NCBI GenBank assembly: GCA_017546175.1 | Contig: JAFYXM010000006.1 | Span: 1 to 59,865, forward strand | Reading direction: 5' to 3' | Source of the DNA: Elusimicrobiaceae bacterium | GTDB taxonomy: Bacteria > Elusimicrobiota > Elusimicrobia > Elusimicrobiales > Elusimicrobiaceae | Length of the DNA: 59,865 nt | Notes under the pieces: model-generated | Databases searched by the model: none | Told to the model about the DNA's origin: nothing | The model's input: only the letters and a program-made list of their open reading frames with translations | Position numbers and translations under genes: made by a program | Shown here: one piece after another, positions 26,416 through 33,734 of the stretch | Position numbering within the stretch: the first letter of the stretch is position 1 | Layout: every line of letters begins with the position of its first letter

Positions 26416-26766
26416 TTATTTCTTTTTTGCTACTTTTTTTGCCGGTTTTTTAGCGGCCGGTTTTTTCACGGCAGCTTTTTTTACGGCTACTTTTTTAGCT
26501 ACGGCCTTTTTAGCACAGGGCTTTTTGGCGCAAGCTTTTTTGGCGGCCGGTTTAATAGCGGCTTTTTTCACAGCTACTTTTTTGGCCGGTTTCTTAGCCA
26601 CTACTTTTTTAGCGCAGGCTTTTTTGGCACAAGCTTTTTTTGCACAGGCTTTTTTCACAGCCGGTTTTTTAGCGGCCGGTTTTTTCACGGCAGCTTTTTT
26701 TACGGTTACTTTTTTAGCAGCCGGTTTTTTAGCGGCAACTTTTTTTACGGTTTTTTTAACGGCCAT
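26416..26766 (-). CDS. Histone H1-like lysine/alanine-rich protein with Cys
   Basis: 116 residues from ATG at 26766 with AGGAG upstream; the frame reaches 26784 without a start signal. The whole protein is repeats of (A/P/V)(A/V/C)KK: KKPAAKK, KKACAKK (three in a row), KKVAVKK. This composition matches bacterial H1-like proteins such as Chlamydia Hc2 that bind and compact DNA. Seven Cys, all in CAKK units, are unusual for this class and could allow disulfide or metal-dependent crosslinks (inference). The basic tails of Lon and SecF in this window resemble it. Its repetitive DNA may be unstable in length. Confidence 0.8.
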   Translation of the reverse strand: MAVKKTVKKVAAKKPAAKKVTVKKAAVKKPAAKKPAVKKACAKKACAKKACAKKVVAKKPAKKVAVKKAAIKPAAKKACAKKPCAKKAVAKKVAVKKAAVKKPAAKKPAKKVAKKK

Positions 26767-26975
26767 TTTCGTCTCCTGAGACAATTAGTTTTAACCTCAT
26801 AAAAATAATACCACAAAAACTTTAAAAATTGCAAATATTTTCCGTCGGAAAATAATTTTTCTAAAAAAATCAAGTCCCCTTTTCTTTGGCGGATTTTTTA
26901 GCTCCGTCTATTTTCTCGACGGAGATTTTTTTCAAAATAAATTTTTTACATTTTTTTCACTAAAAAAACAGTGCA

Positions 26976-27006
26976 AAAAAAATGCGAAAAAATTTTCGCA
27001 TTTTTC
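26976..27006 (-). terminator. Terminator of the CYTH gene
   Basis: AAAAAATGCGAAAA/TTTTCGCATTTTT perfect inverted repeat just after the CYTH stop. Confidence 0.75.
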
Positions 27007-27027
27007 AAAAGTTAGTCTTTCCTAAAT

Positions 27028-27642
27028 TTACTTTTTCAGCATACTTTCAGCAGTAGCTACCTTAGATTTTTGCGCAGGACTTAAGCCGCTTTGTTGTGTT
27101 AAAAAAGAAACAATTTGCATAAAATCTTTTTCCTCTCCCCCTTTTAATTCCAGTTCAATTTCGCGGCAGGGAAGCTCTTTTTCCGCGGCATAAATAGTGT
27201 AGCGGTCCAACGCCGCCTCACACTCTGCCGAGCCATAGCAAAACTCATACAAAGTACGATTGTTCTTAATCTCAAATTTTACCCGTAAATCTGTCAGTTT
27301 TACCCCTTCCCATTTTTGTTTTTCTTTGAGCAGCGCTAAGGCCTGATCCGTGGAGTGAGCAGAGGGCAGAGGTAAAGTTAATTCTTTTCGGCGGGCCAAG
27401 CCTCCTTCCAAACGAGTACGCGTTTTAAGCGTCGCTTCAAAACTTCCGTCAACCTGGCGAATGCGCAAAGCCACTTTTTCTGCGGCCAAAGTACCGCCCG
27501 AATTATCCAAGTAACTATCGGAAATTTGCACAGTTTTTTGCGCGGGCAAAACGCCCAGCACAGATTTTAAAGCTGATAAAAATCGCTCAAAATCTGGCTC
27601 CGAGTTTACGGCCCATTTAAATTCTCGTTCCACCAGTGTCAT
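27028..27642 (-). CDS. CYTH domain protein
   Basis: 204 residues from ATG at 27642; no ribosome site is evident, and a longer frame to 27726 overlaps the divergent gene's start. It begins with the CYTH signature TLVEREFKW (the ExExK metal and triphosphate site), followed by alternating charged strands: YLDNSG, KVALRIRQVDG, SFEATLKTR, ALDRYTIY and CREIELELKGGE. CYTH enzymes act on triphosphates (class IV adenylyl cyclase, thiamine triphosphatase, inorganic triphosphatase). Which substrate is not visible. Confidence 0.85.
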   Translation of the reverse strand: MTLVEREFKWAVNSEPDFERFLSALKSVLGVLPAQKTVQISDSYLDNSGGTLAAEKVALRIRQVDGSFEATLKTRTRLEGGLARRKELTLPLPSAHSTDQALALLKEKQKWEGVKLTDLRVKFEIKNNRTLYEFCYGSAECEAALDRYTIYAAEKELPCREIELELKGGEEKDFMQIVSFLTQQSGLSPAQKSKVATAESMLKK

Positions 27643-27708
27643 GTAATTAGTGTAGCAAAATAAGACGGCAAACTGCCCGAAAAAGTATAATATAAAAAAG
27701 GGATATTT

Positions 27709-28215
27709 ATGAAAAAACTCAGACAACCTACTTCTTTAAAATGTTTTGCCTGCGGACGGGAAAATCCGTTCGGGCTAAAAATGGAATGGTTTAATAATTA
27801 CGATGAAAACTGCATTGAAGCCAATTTTACGTTAAGCGATAATTATTGCTCTTACCCCGGTGTAGTGCATGGCGGCATTGTAGCTACGGTTTTAGACGAA
27901 ACGGCAGGCCGCGCCGTGCTATTATCCAACGATTTCAACCGTTTAATGGTCACCTTAAAATTAGAAGTGGTGTATAAAAAAGTCACCCCCACCAACACCC
28001 CACTCAAAGCCATCGGGCGCGTGATTAAAAACGGTACAGGACGGGCGCAAGTGGAAGGAGAAATCGTACTTCCCGACGGAAGTGTAACTGCCAAATGTAG
28101 CGCGCTTTTGTACAAAATGCCGCAGGAAGTAATGGAGAACTGGGGTAGCGAGGCTGAAGAATGGGCACGCACCACTCCCAAAGTGGAAGAAGAAATTGCG
28201 TCTGAAAAAGAATAA
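27709..28215 (+). CDS. PaaI/4HBT-type hotdog thioesterase
   Basis: 168 residues. The hotdog motif YPGVVHGGIVATVLDETAGRA, with conserved HGG and catalytic Asp/Glu, and the strand VTLKLEVVYKKVTP are typical of PaaI-like acyl-CoA thioesterases. An N-terminal CFACGRENPFGLKM segment (CxxC) is typical of a subset. A Glu-rich C-terminal tail is extra. AAGGG precedes the ATG and a TATAAT lies at 27686-27691. Confidence 0.85.
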   Translation: MKKLRQPTSLKCFACGRENPFGLKMEWFNNYDENCIEANFTLSDNYCSYPGVVHGGIVATVLDETAGRAVLLSNDFNRLMVTLKLEVVYKKVTPTNTPLKAIGRVIKNGTGRAQVEGEIVLPDGSVTAKCSALLYKMPQEVMENWGSEAEEWARTTPKVEEEIASEKE

Positions 28216-28219
28216 ATCT

Positions 28220-28248
28220 TTGCACGCGATAAATTTATTTGCTATAAT
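28220..28248 (+). promoter_or_regulatory. Promoter of tRNA-Val
   Basis: TTGCAC (28220-28225), 17-bp spacer, TATAAT (28243-28248), 10 nt before the tRNA. Confidence 0.75.
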
Positions 28249-28258
28249 AAATGTAGAC

Positions 28259-28334
28259 GGATCGGTAGCTTAGTTGGTAGAGCGCCTGCTTTACACGCAG
28301 GAGGTCAGGGGTTCGAGTCCCTTCCGGTCCACCA
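28259..28334 (+). tRNA. tRNA-Val (anticodon TAC)
   Basis: 76 nt, full cloverleaf: acceptor GGATCGG/CCGGTCC (one T-G pair), D arm GCTT...GAGC, anticodon arm CCTGC-TTTACAC-GCAGG giving TAC, variable AGGTC, T arm AGGGG-TTCGAGT-CCCTT, discriminator A and encoded CCA. It marks the left edge of the accessory region; I found no copy of its 3' end elsewhere in the window. Confidence 0.97.
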
Positions 28335-28340
28335 TTTGAT

Positions 28341-28368
28341 AAGGCACTTCTTACGAAGTGCCTTTTTT
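28341..28368 (+). terminator. Terminator of tRNA-Val
   Basis: A 10-bp stem (28341-28350 with 28355-28364) followed by six T in total. Confidence 0.9.
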
Positions 28369-28534
28369 GTTGTGTGCTGAACGGGTCCCTCGTCGGTGTT
28401 TGACCGATTTTCTTATCTATCCCCGTCTTGGAGATTTTTTGAGCAACACAAAAAAGGCCCTTTTTGGACCTTTTTCTCTAGTGCGGGAAATTGCAGGATC
28501 CGAAAATTAATATGAAAATGAGTAAAATAAAAGT

Positions 28535-29515
28535 ATGGCTAATTGTGACATAAACGATTTCGATATAGAAAAGGAATGCGATTATAAAGGTGAGCATTAT
28601 TCTGCAAGGGATAATGGATCTGTTTTTCGTCATCCAAAACCATTAGGGAAATTACGCCGTCTGGACAATAAGTGGACTTTTGGAAAACCCAATAGAAAAA
28701 CTGGATACCTAATGTTTTCTGATATACCTGTTCATCGTATTATAGCCACCGCTTTCCTTGGCTCCTCTCCTAGCCAAGAATATATCGTAGATCACATAGA
28801 TACAAATAGGCAAAACAATAGGCCTGAAAATTTACGTTGGCTCACACGATTAGAAAACATCTTACTTAATGAACATACTCGTAAAAAGATTGAATATCAC
28901 TGTGGAAGTGTGGAAAATTTTCTTAATAATCCCTCTCTTTTACCCAAAAATACTTCAGAAAAAAATTTTGCTTGGATGAGAACAGTAAGTAAAGAGGAAG
29001 CTTTAGCTTGCTTAGAGAATATGAACAAATGGCTTACCAAATCCCATACTTCGGCAAGCGAGGGAAGCATCGGTGAGTGGATATTTAAAGGTGAGAATAG
29101 GTCAGCCAATAAATTTGAGCAGATATATACCGAATCATTGACTCCAACTGCTATACAAGAAAGATGGAAAATTCCCACAGAGTTTCTTTATTGTCCACTG
29201 ACAATAACAACCAATACACCTGTGTTAGAATATCTGAATAATATTCAATTCAATAAACTTTGTCTTAAGAACAAAAATTATCAATCAGTAGCAATATCAG
29301 TTGCTATAACTCTAGACAAAAAAACTATGTGGGTAATAACCCATAATGCAGGAAGTACAAAACCTTGGGGACTCTTTCGCGTCACTTTTGAACAGAACAA
29401 ATTTCTACACAAGAATTTAGGAACTTTTTTTGAAAAACGAGGAGCAGAAAAGTGTTTATGTCTTGAATGTGGACAAAAATGGTATGGCCCTGATGGTTTT
29501 GATGATTATCTTTAA
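28535..29515 (+). CDS. HNH endonuclease (homing-type), unknown C-terminus
   Basis: 326 residues. An HNH_3-type nuclease core lies at about residues 65-110: VHRIIATAFLG, then YIVDHIDTNRQNNRPENLRW (His, Asn, Asn/His pattern). The C-terminal 200 residues are unrecognised, with a possible zinc site at the end (CLCLECGQKW). Such proteins are often free-standing homing or phage-type endonucleases. The 3' end overlaps the converging recombinase stop by 4 bases. The ribosome site is poor and base composition is AT-rich, suggesting recent arrival. Confidence 0.8.
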   Translation: MANCDINDFDIEKECDYKGEHYSARDNGSVFRHPKPLGKLRRLDNKWTFGKPNRKTGYLMFSDIPVHRIIATAFLGSSPSQEYIVDHIDTNRQNNRPENLRWLTRLENILLNEHTRKKIEYHCGSVENFLNNPSLLPKNTSEKNFAWMRTVSKEEALACLENMNKWLTKSHTSASEGSIGEWIFKGENRSANKFEQIYTESLTPTAIQERWKIPTEFLYCPLTITTNTPVLEYLNNIQFNKLCLKNKNYQSVAISVAITLDKKTMWVITHNAGSTKPWGLFRVTFEQNKFLHKNLGTFFEKRGAEKCLCLECGQKWYGPDGFDDYL

Positions 29516-31131
29516 ATACTTTTCCACCCCTTTTCCTGCCGTTCAAAATCATTTTCCCTCTCGGCTAAATTCATAAGCTCGCGCAGGGTCATATTGCGCG
29601 GATTATTATATTCCAAAATATCGGCCACGATCTTGGGAGAAAGATAGCACAAATTCAAATATCTGGCGAACGTACGCTTATTCATACAGCTGGCCTTTTC
29701 CCACTCGCGCGTTGCCATACCCTTTTCTATCATTTTTTTCAGTTGCCACCCTCGCGCTAGCCCACGCACCAAACTCTCGTTTAATTGCCGTACCGTCAGT
29801 ATATTTCTTGCACTCCCGTTCTGAAGTTTCATGGAAGATACATTATCCACGATAAAAGTATTGTGCACATACAACTTTCCGTCTAATTTCTCCGGCACAA
29901 GAGCCCGTTCTTCCGCTTGGCCCGATATTTTGGGTAAAGCACTCAAATCTGCCTTTATCTGCTTTTCATTTAGAAAGATACTCAAATAATGAGTTTTCCC
30001 CTCACTTTGGCAAACCACTTTATTTATCCATTTCCGCATTTGTTTATCCGTTAGGCTATCTCTATTGGATAACGGCTCCAAATCGTCAAAATCGGTCATT
30101 TTAAGCGTTTTTAACACAAAATTATCCAGTTGTTCCATTGGTAGATAATGTCCGCCAACACCGTTATAGTAGTACAGAAACTTTTTCCCCTGCTTTTTGG
30201 CGGTTGTCAGCCGGAAACTCCGCCCCGTATCGTCATATAATTTGCGGGATAATACGCTATCATGTACCTGATAACTACTAAAGGCATTTTTATCATTAAT
30301 GCGCCGACGGATAAACTCCTGTGCCTGTTCCCATATCTCCTTGGGAACAATGGCCTCGTGCTTGCCTTGATATATCTTGTTTTTAGCATGGTGGGCCACT
30401 TTGCCGATATAGACGGGATTGGTTAATATCCGCTGAATCCCACTCTTTTGGAAAGGCCTACCTCCGCGCGGTTTGCCGCACCTAGGTACCCATGCTTTGC
30501 TATGATACCCCTGCTCATTTAACCAATGGGCGGTGGCAAACATATTCCCCAGTTCCAAATACTTACTAAAAATCAGGTTTACAAGTATTTTTTCTTCTTC
30601 GTTGGGAATTAACTGCCTGTCCTTGATGTCATATCCTAGCGGCGGTGTCCCCCCCATCCACAGGCCTTTAGCCTTACTGGCGGCTATTTTATCCCGCACG
30701 CGCTCGGCGGATACTTCCCTCTCAAACTGGGCGAAGGATAACAGCATATTGAGTGTTAATTTACCCATAGAATTACTGGTATCAAAAGATTGGGTAATGG
30801 ATACAAAGTTGCAGGAGTTTTTCTCAAACTCTTGCATCATCTTATGAAAATCTATTATAGAGCGAGAAAGGCGGTCCACTTTATAGACGACTACTACTTG
30901 TATTTTGCGGGCGCGGATATCAGCCATAAGTGCTTGCAAGGCGGGGCGTTCCATGGTGCCGCCGCTGATACCGCCGTCAGAATAGGTCTTGTAATACTCC
31001 CACCCGTTAAACGCTTGGGAGAGGATATAGGCCTTGCAAGATTCCTCTTGGTTTTGCAGGGAGTTAAACTCCATATCCAGTCCATGCTCGGTAGATTTAC
31101 GCGTATAGATAGCACAATTAATTTTTGGCAT
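29512..31131 (-). CDS. Large serine recombinase
   Basis: 539 residues. The N-terminal resolvase domain has catalytic Ser13 in YTRKSTEHG, the YSDGGISGGTMERP loop, VVVVYKVDRLSRS and the helix QFEREVSAERVRDKI. The Recombinase domain (GTPPLGYDI to ILTNPVYIGKVAHH) follows and then a C-terminal region, as in phage-type integrases/transposases of this class. It would catalyse insertion or excision of DNA at att sites. It is the last gene of a four-gene overlapping minus-strand operon. Its final 50 or so codons recur as a diverged fragment at 54523-54677. Confidence 0.95.
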   Translation of the reverse strand: MPKINCAIYTRKSTEHGLDMEFNSLQNQEESCKAYILSQAFNGWEYYKTYSDGGISGGTMERPALQALMADIRARKIQVVVVYKVDRLSRSIIDFHKMMQEFEKNSCNFVSITQSFDTSNSMGKLTLNMLLSFAQFEREVSAERVRDKIAASKAKGLWMGGTPPLGYDIKDRQLIPNEEEKILVNLIFSKYLELGNMFATAHWLNEQGYHSKAWVPRCGKPRGGRPFQKSGIQRILTNPVYIGKVAHHAKNKIYQGKHEAIVPKEIWEQAQEFIRRRINDKNAFSSYQVHDSVLSRKLYDDTGRSFRLTTAKKQGKKFLYYYNGVGGHYLPMEQLDNFVLKTLKMTDFDDLEPLSNRDSLTDKQMRKWINKVVCQSEGKTHYLSIFLNEKQIKADLSALPKISGQAEERALVPEKLDGKLYVHNTFIVDNVSSMKLQNGSARNILTVRQLNESLVRGLARGWQLKKMIEKGMATREWEKASCMNKRTFARYLNLCYLSPKIVADILEYNNPRNMTLRELMNLAERENDFERQEKGWKSI

Positions 31132-31567
31132 TTTTTCCCTCTTTTAACCCAAAAAATTTAGGGCCACTTGTCCGGCCCCGTATAATTTCGTTGGCTATAC
31201 CTGTTAGGGTGGGATAAATCCGCCCATCCCATTCGTATGAATTCTCTCCCTTAACGGTTACTTGGTAGGTTTGCCCCTTATAATGTCGCGTCAGTACGGT
31301 ACCGATTGCCAAGCTGTATTTCTGCTTTACCGCTCGTTGGATATACTTTTCGGGGTTGGTGGCATATTTGTTAAGGCGCATTCGGTATTTTTCCGCCAGT
31401 TTACACCGCCCTAATTCGCACTGGATTGCATACCATAAAGGGCGAATCTTGGCTTTCCTACCCCTTAAGGGATACGTATAAAACTCTTCCCAATAGAACT
31501 GGAGTTTCTCATCTGATAGACTTTTTAATTCTTCAAGGCTTTTGGGTAGGTAACACTTTTTTCGCAT
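31118..31567 (-). CDS. DUF2924 family protein
   Basis: 149 residues. The C-terminal half carries the DUF2924 pattern: GTVLTRHYKGQTYQVTVKGE, then YEWDGRIYPTLTGIANEIIRG and the closing GPKFFGL. DUF2924 proteins are typically encoded just before serine recombinases in mobile elements and may be DNA-binding accessory factors (inference). It overlaps the recombinase start by 14 bases. Confidence 0.85.
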   Translation of the reverse strand: MRKKCYLPKSLEELKSLSDEKLQFYWEEFYTYPLRGRKAKIRPLWYAIQCELGRCKLAEKYRMRLNKYATNPEKYIQRAVKQKYSLAIGTVLTRHYKGQTYQVTVKGENSYEWDGRIYPTLTGIANEIIRGRTSGPKFFGLKEGKNAKN

Positions 31568-31763
31568 ACAGGATCTTCCGGATTTGATTTAGGCGCAAGG
31601 AGGCATCACCTTGCTTGTAATAGGCCCGAGCGAAAACATCAAAAAACTTAATCATAAGTAGGACAGCTTCTCTATCGGGCAGGATTTTGGGCCGGCCCAA
31701 CGGATTGCCGGAACGGCCCTTTACAAAACGCCCCGATACGGGCGGTAGTTGACGTGGGCTCAT
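31533..31763 (-). CDS. Small protein with KGxSGNPxGRP motif (DUF5681-like)
   Basis: 76 residues. SGRFVKGRSGNPLGRPKIL is the conserved N-terminal motif of DUF5681-type proteins, common in phages and mobile elements, sometimes linked to terminase small subunits. It overlaps both neighbours (35 bases downstream, ATGA upstream), so translation is coupled. Function unknown. Confidence 0.75.
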   Translation of the reverse strand: MSPRQLPPVSGRFVKGRSGNPLGRPKILPDREAVLLMIKFFDVFARAYYKQGDASLRLNQIRKILYAKKVLPTQKP

Positions 31764-32134
31764 TTGGAAAGGCCAAAGAACACATATCCGCTAATTTGAC
31801 GCTTGGTAATCGTCATCGCTACGCGGGAAATGCTTTTATAGAATTTTCCCTTGTACTCAAAGCCGTTTTCAAGCACTTTTACTTCTACTTGTTGCCCACG
31901 GTAAGTTTTGCTGATAATACTTCCCGTAGGCGGGATGCGAAAATCTTTTGTTTTGCTAGCTTGTTGTTCTTGGGGTTTGGACGGTTTTGGCAAGTTTTCC
32001 GAAGGTAGATTTTGGGTTTCTATATTAGAAACCAGTGTTTTCAACTCATGGTTTTCTATTACAGGCTTTGATATTTCTTCTACTGATGCGGATATACTTT
32101 TTTTGTTACTGCACTTTTTGTTAGTTTTCTTCAT
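31760..32134 (-). CDS. Second DUF2924-like protein
   Basis: 124 residues. A Lys/Ser/Pro-rich, probably disordered N-terminal half precedes a minimal DUF2924 core: GSIISKTYRGQQVEVKVLEN, GFEYKGKFYKSISRVAMTIT and the ending YVFFGLSK. It is paralogous to the protein at 31118 but lacks that protein's longer N-terminal helical part. First gene of the recombinase operon. Confidence 0.75.
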   Translation of the reverse strand: MKKTNKKCSNKKSISASVEEISKPVIENHELKTLVSNIETQNLPSENLPKPSKPQEQQASKTKDFRIPPTGSIISKTYRGQQVEVKVLENGFEYKGKFYKSISRVAMTITKRQISGYVFFGLSK

Positions 32135-32260
32135 AATTTAGCTCACTTTAGTAGGTTTTTTATACGAATTTTACTTCGTACCCTATTACTGCTTACTATC
32201 GGGAGCCAAGTCAAGTGGATTAGTTAACGAATATATCGTTTTGATTAAATAGTTCGATTC

Positions 32261-32288
32261 CTGTTGGGCGCACGTCTTAAAATATACC
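32261..32288 (+). repeat. Left copy of 28-bp direct repeat, tRNA-Arg 3'-end-like (att candidate)
   Basis: Identical to 45958-45985. With its 5' flank it reads GTTCGATTCCTGTTGGGCGC then AC, which matches the T-loop, T-stem and acceptor end of tRNA-Arg genes of the GCGCCC type; the first part of such a tRNA is absent. A hairpin terminator follows as after a real tRNA gene. Confidence 0.7.
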
Positions 32289-32314
32289 CGTTCTCCGTCG
32301 AGAGCGGGTTTTTT
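32287..32314 (+). terminator. Terminator adjoining the left repeat
   Basis: A 9-bp stem with one G-T pair (32287-32295 with 32300-32308) and six T after it. Confidence 0.7.
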
Positions 32315-32705
32315 CTTATACTTTCTCGTCGGAGCGTTTTGAGCAAAATGAGCAAAATTACGCAAATCTTGTATATTGTTAGTGGACCCTTTATGGTGTA
32401 CAGTAAACGCTAAAATTCTTCTTTTTCTCGTCGACAAAAGTGTAAATATACCTGCTTTTTCTGCAAACTATAACCGCACAACCCAAATTGCCAAGATTTT
32501 TTTACATACTATAATTATTAGTTCTCGTCGAAGAACTATAAGAACTACTAAAACTTTCTCGCAAAACTATAAATATAGTGGGCACAGTATGGTCACTATA
32601 TCTGCGTGGTTTTTCCGGTCGCTAGGATGCGATTTCTTGCGCTTTTATTATGCCTTGTGCGCTTTTTGGTCACAGTAAATCGAAGTAACTTGAAGGGAAT
32701 TGTTC

Positions 32706-33734
32706 CTACAGATAGAAAAAAGAAGATGCGATGTTATCAAGTTGCTCTCTAATTGAAGAAAAATCGCAATTTAAATCTAGCGTTTTAACAGAAATCTGAT
32801 TTCCACTCATGCGATATGTCACATTTGGAACTACCTCTTCATCCGTTTTGGCATACAAAAGCATGCCGGCAACCCTGTGCTCCTTATCACGGAGCTCATA
32901 TTCCTTGTTTTTTACATAGGCAAAAATCTGATAAAGGTTGCCTGAATGAATCGTTTCAACCTCAAACCGTTTCTGCATCGTTTTGGTGTAATACTTAGCA
33001 TCTATGATTAAAACATTGTTCCCTTTGGACAAAGTCACATCTGTATGCATTTGCGGAAGATTGTTTTCATTGTCATCATCTAACTGCCACGGAATTTGAG
33101 ATGGATTGGCGTCTATATCCCATTCCTTTCGGTAGTATTCGAGTATAAATCGCTCAAATAAATTATGCATGTGTTCTTCAGAAAAAGCAGTTAATTTGAA
33201 ACGCCCTTGCTGTTCAGTTTGCAGAAACCCTTTATAGGTCAGGTAGCAAATAGAAATCAGCATTTGATAGCTTAAGTTATACTTATGAAAGTCTTGATGC
33301 CAATTGATAGTATGCAGGTCAATCTCGTCGATATCACAGAAAGGGGCCATCAGTCGGCGTAATGCTATTTTCCTTTTATCAGAGATATCTAAACGCAATA
33401 GACGTAAAACTGTCGATTTAATAATACGATTTGGAAGAGCATTGACCGAAAATTCCTCGTAATTACATACCATTTTCCTATCCAAAAAAGTTAATTTCTT
33501 TATGGACTCTGAAATATTTAGTTGACCACGAATACCAGAAAGAGATCCTTCCTCTGCAACATAATCTCGTTGTAGCCCTCTCTTTATTTGGATTGCTATG
33601 CCTCTTTCAAGAATAGCGGCACAAAGATCTGCTGTATTATCAAATTCTTCTACAGCTAACTTCTCGTAGCCACTCTCTTGTAAAACACGAAAAGCATAAG
33701 CCAACATGTAGTAAATATTTTTTACAGGGATCAC
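32706..33734 (-). CDS. mcrC: McrC-type nuclease subunit
   Basis: 342 residues. The N-terminal beta-rich part is followed by a PD-(D/E)xK nuclease site MHTDVTLSKGNNVLIIDAKYY (Asp, then DxK), the McrC pattern. In McrBC, McrC stimulates the McrB GTPase and cuts DNA that carries modified cytosine. The start overlaps the mcrB stop (ATGA). Last gene of the five-gene operon. Confidence 0.9.
   Translation of the reverse strand: MIPVKNIYYMLAYAFRVLQESGYEKLAVEEFDNTADLCAAILERGIAIQIKRGLQRDYVAEEGSLSGIRGQLNISESIKKLTFLDRKMVCNYEEFSVNALPNRIIKSTVLRLLRLDISDKRKIALRRLMAPFCDIDEIDLHTINWHQDFHKYNLSYQMLISICYLTYKGFLQTEQQGRFKLTAFSEEHMHNLFERFILEYYRKEWDIDANPSQIPWQLDDDNENNLPQMHTDVTLSKGNNVLIIDAKYYTKTMQKRFEVETIHSGNLYQIFAYVKNKEYELRDKEHRVAGMLLYAKTDEEVVPNVTYRMSGNQISVKTLDLNCDFSSIREQLDNIASSFFYL

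Larger units (their letters stand above)
32135..32705. other. Intergenic region with repeat, terminator and inverted repeats
   Basis: AT-rich DNA between the recombinase operon and mcrC. It holds the left copy of the 28-bp repeat with an adjoining terminator, a segment TGTATATTGTTAGTGGACCC (from 32371) also seen near the right repeat, the inverted repeat AGTTCT-CGTCGA-AGAACT near 32520, and several TCTCGTCG motifs. Small frames here (for example 32186-32437 minus) lack support. Confidence 0.6.

Noticed and set aside
32200..32290. Integron attC site reading of the repeat (GTTGGGC resembles the attC core)
   Set aside because: No matching upstream RYYYAAC arm or attC fold is visible, no integron integrase is present, and the tRNA-Arg 3'-end match is better.
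32186..32437. 83-codon minus-strand frame across the left repeat
   Set aside because: It runs through the direct repeat and terminator, the right repeat has no equivalent frame, and no start signal is seen.
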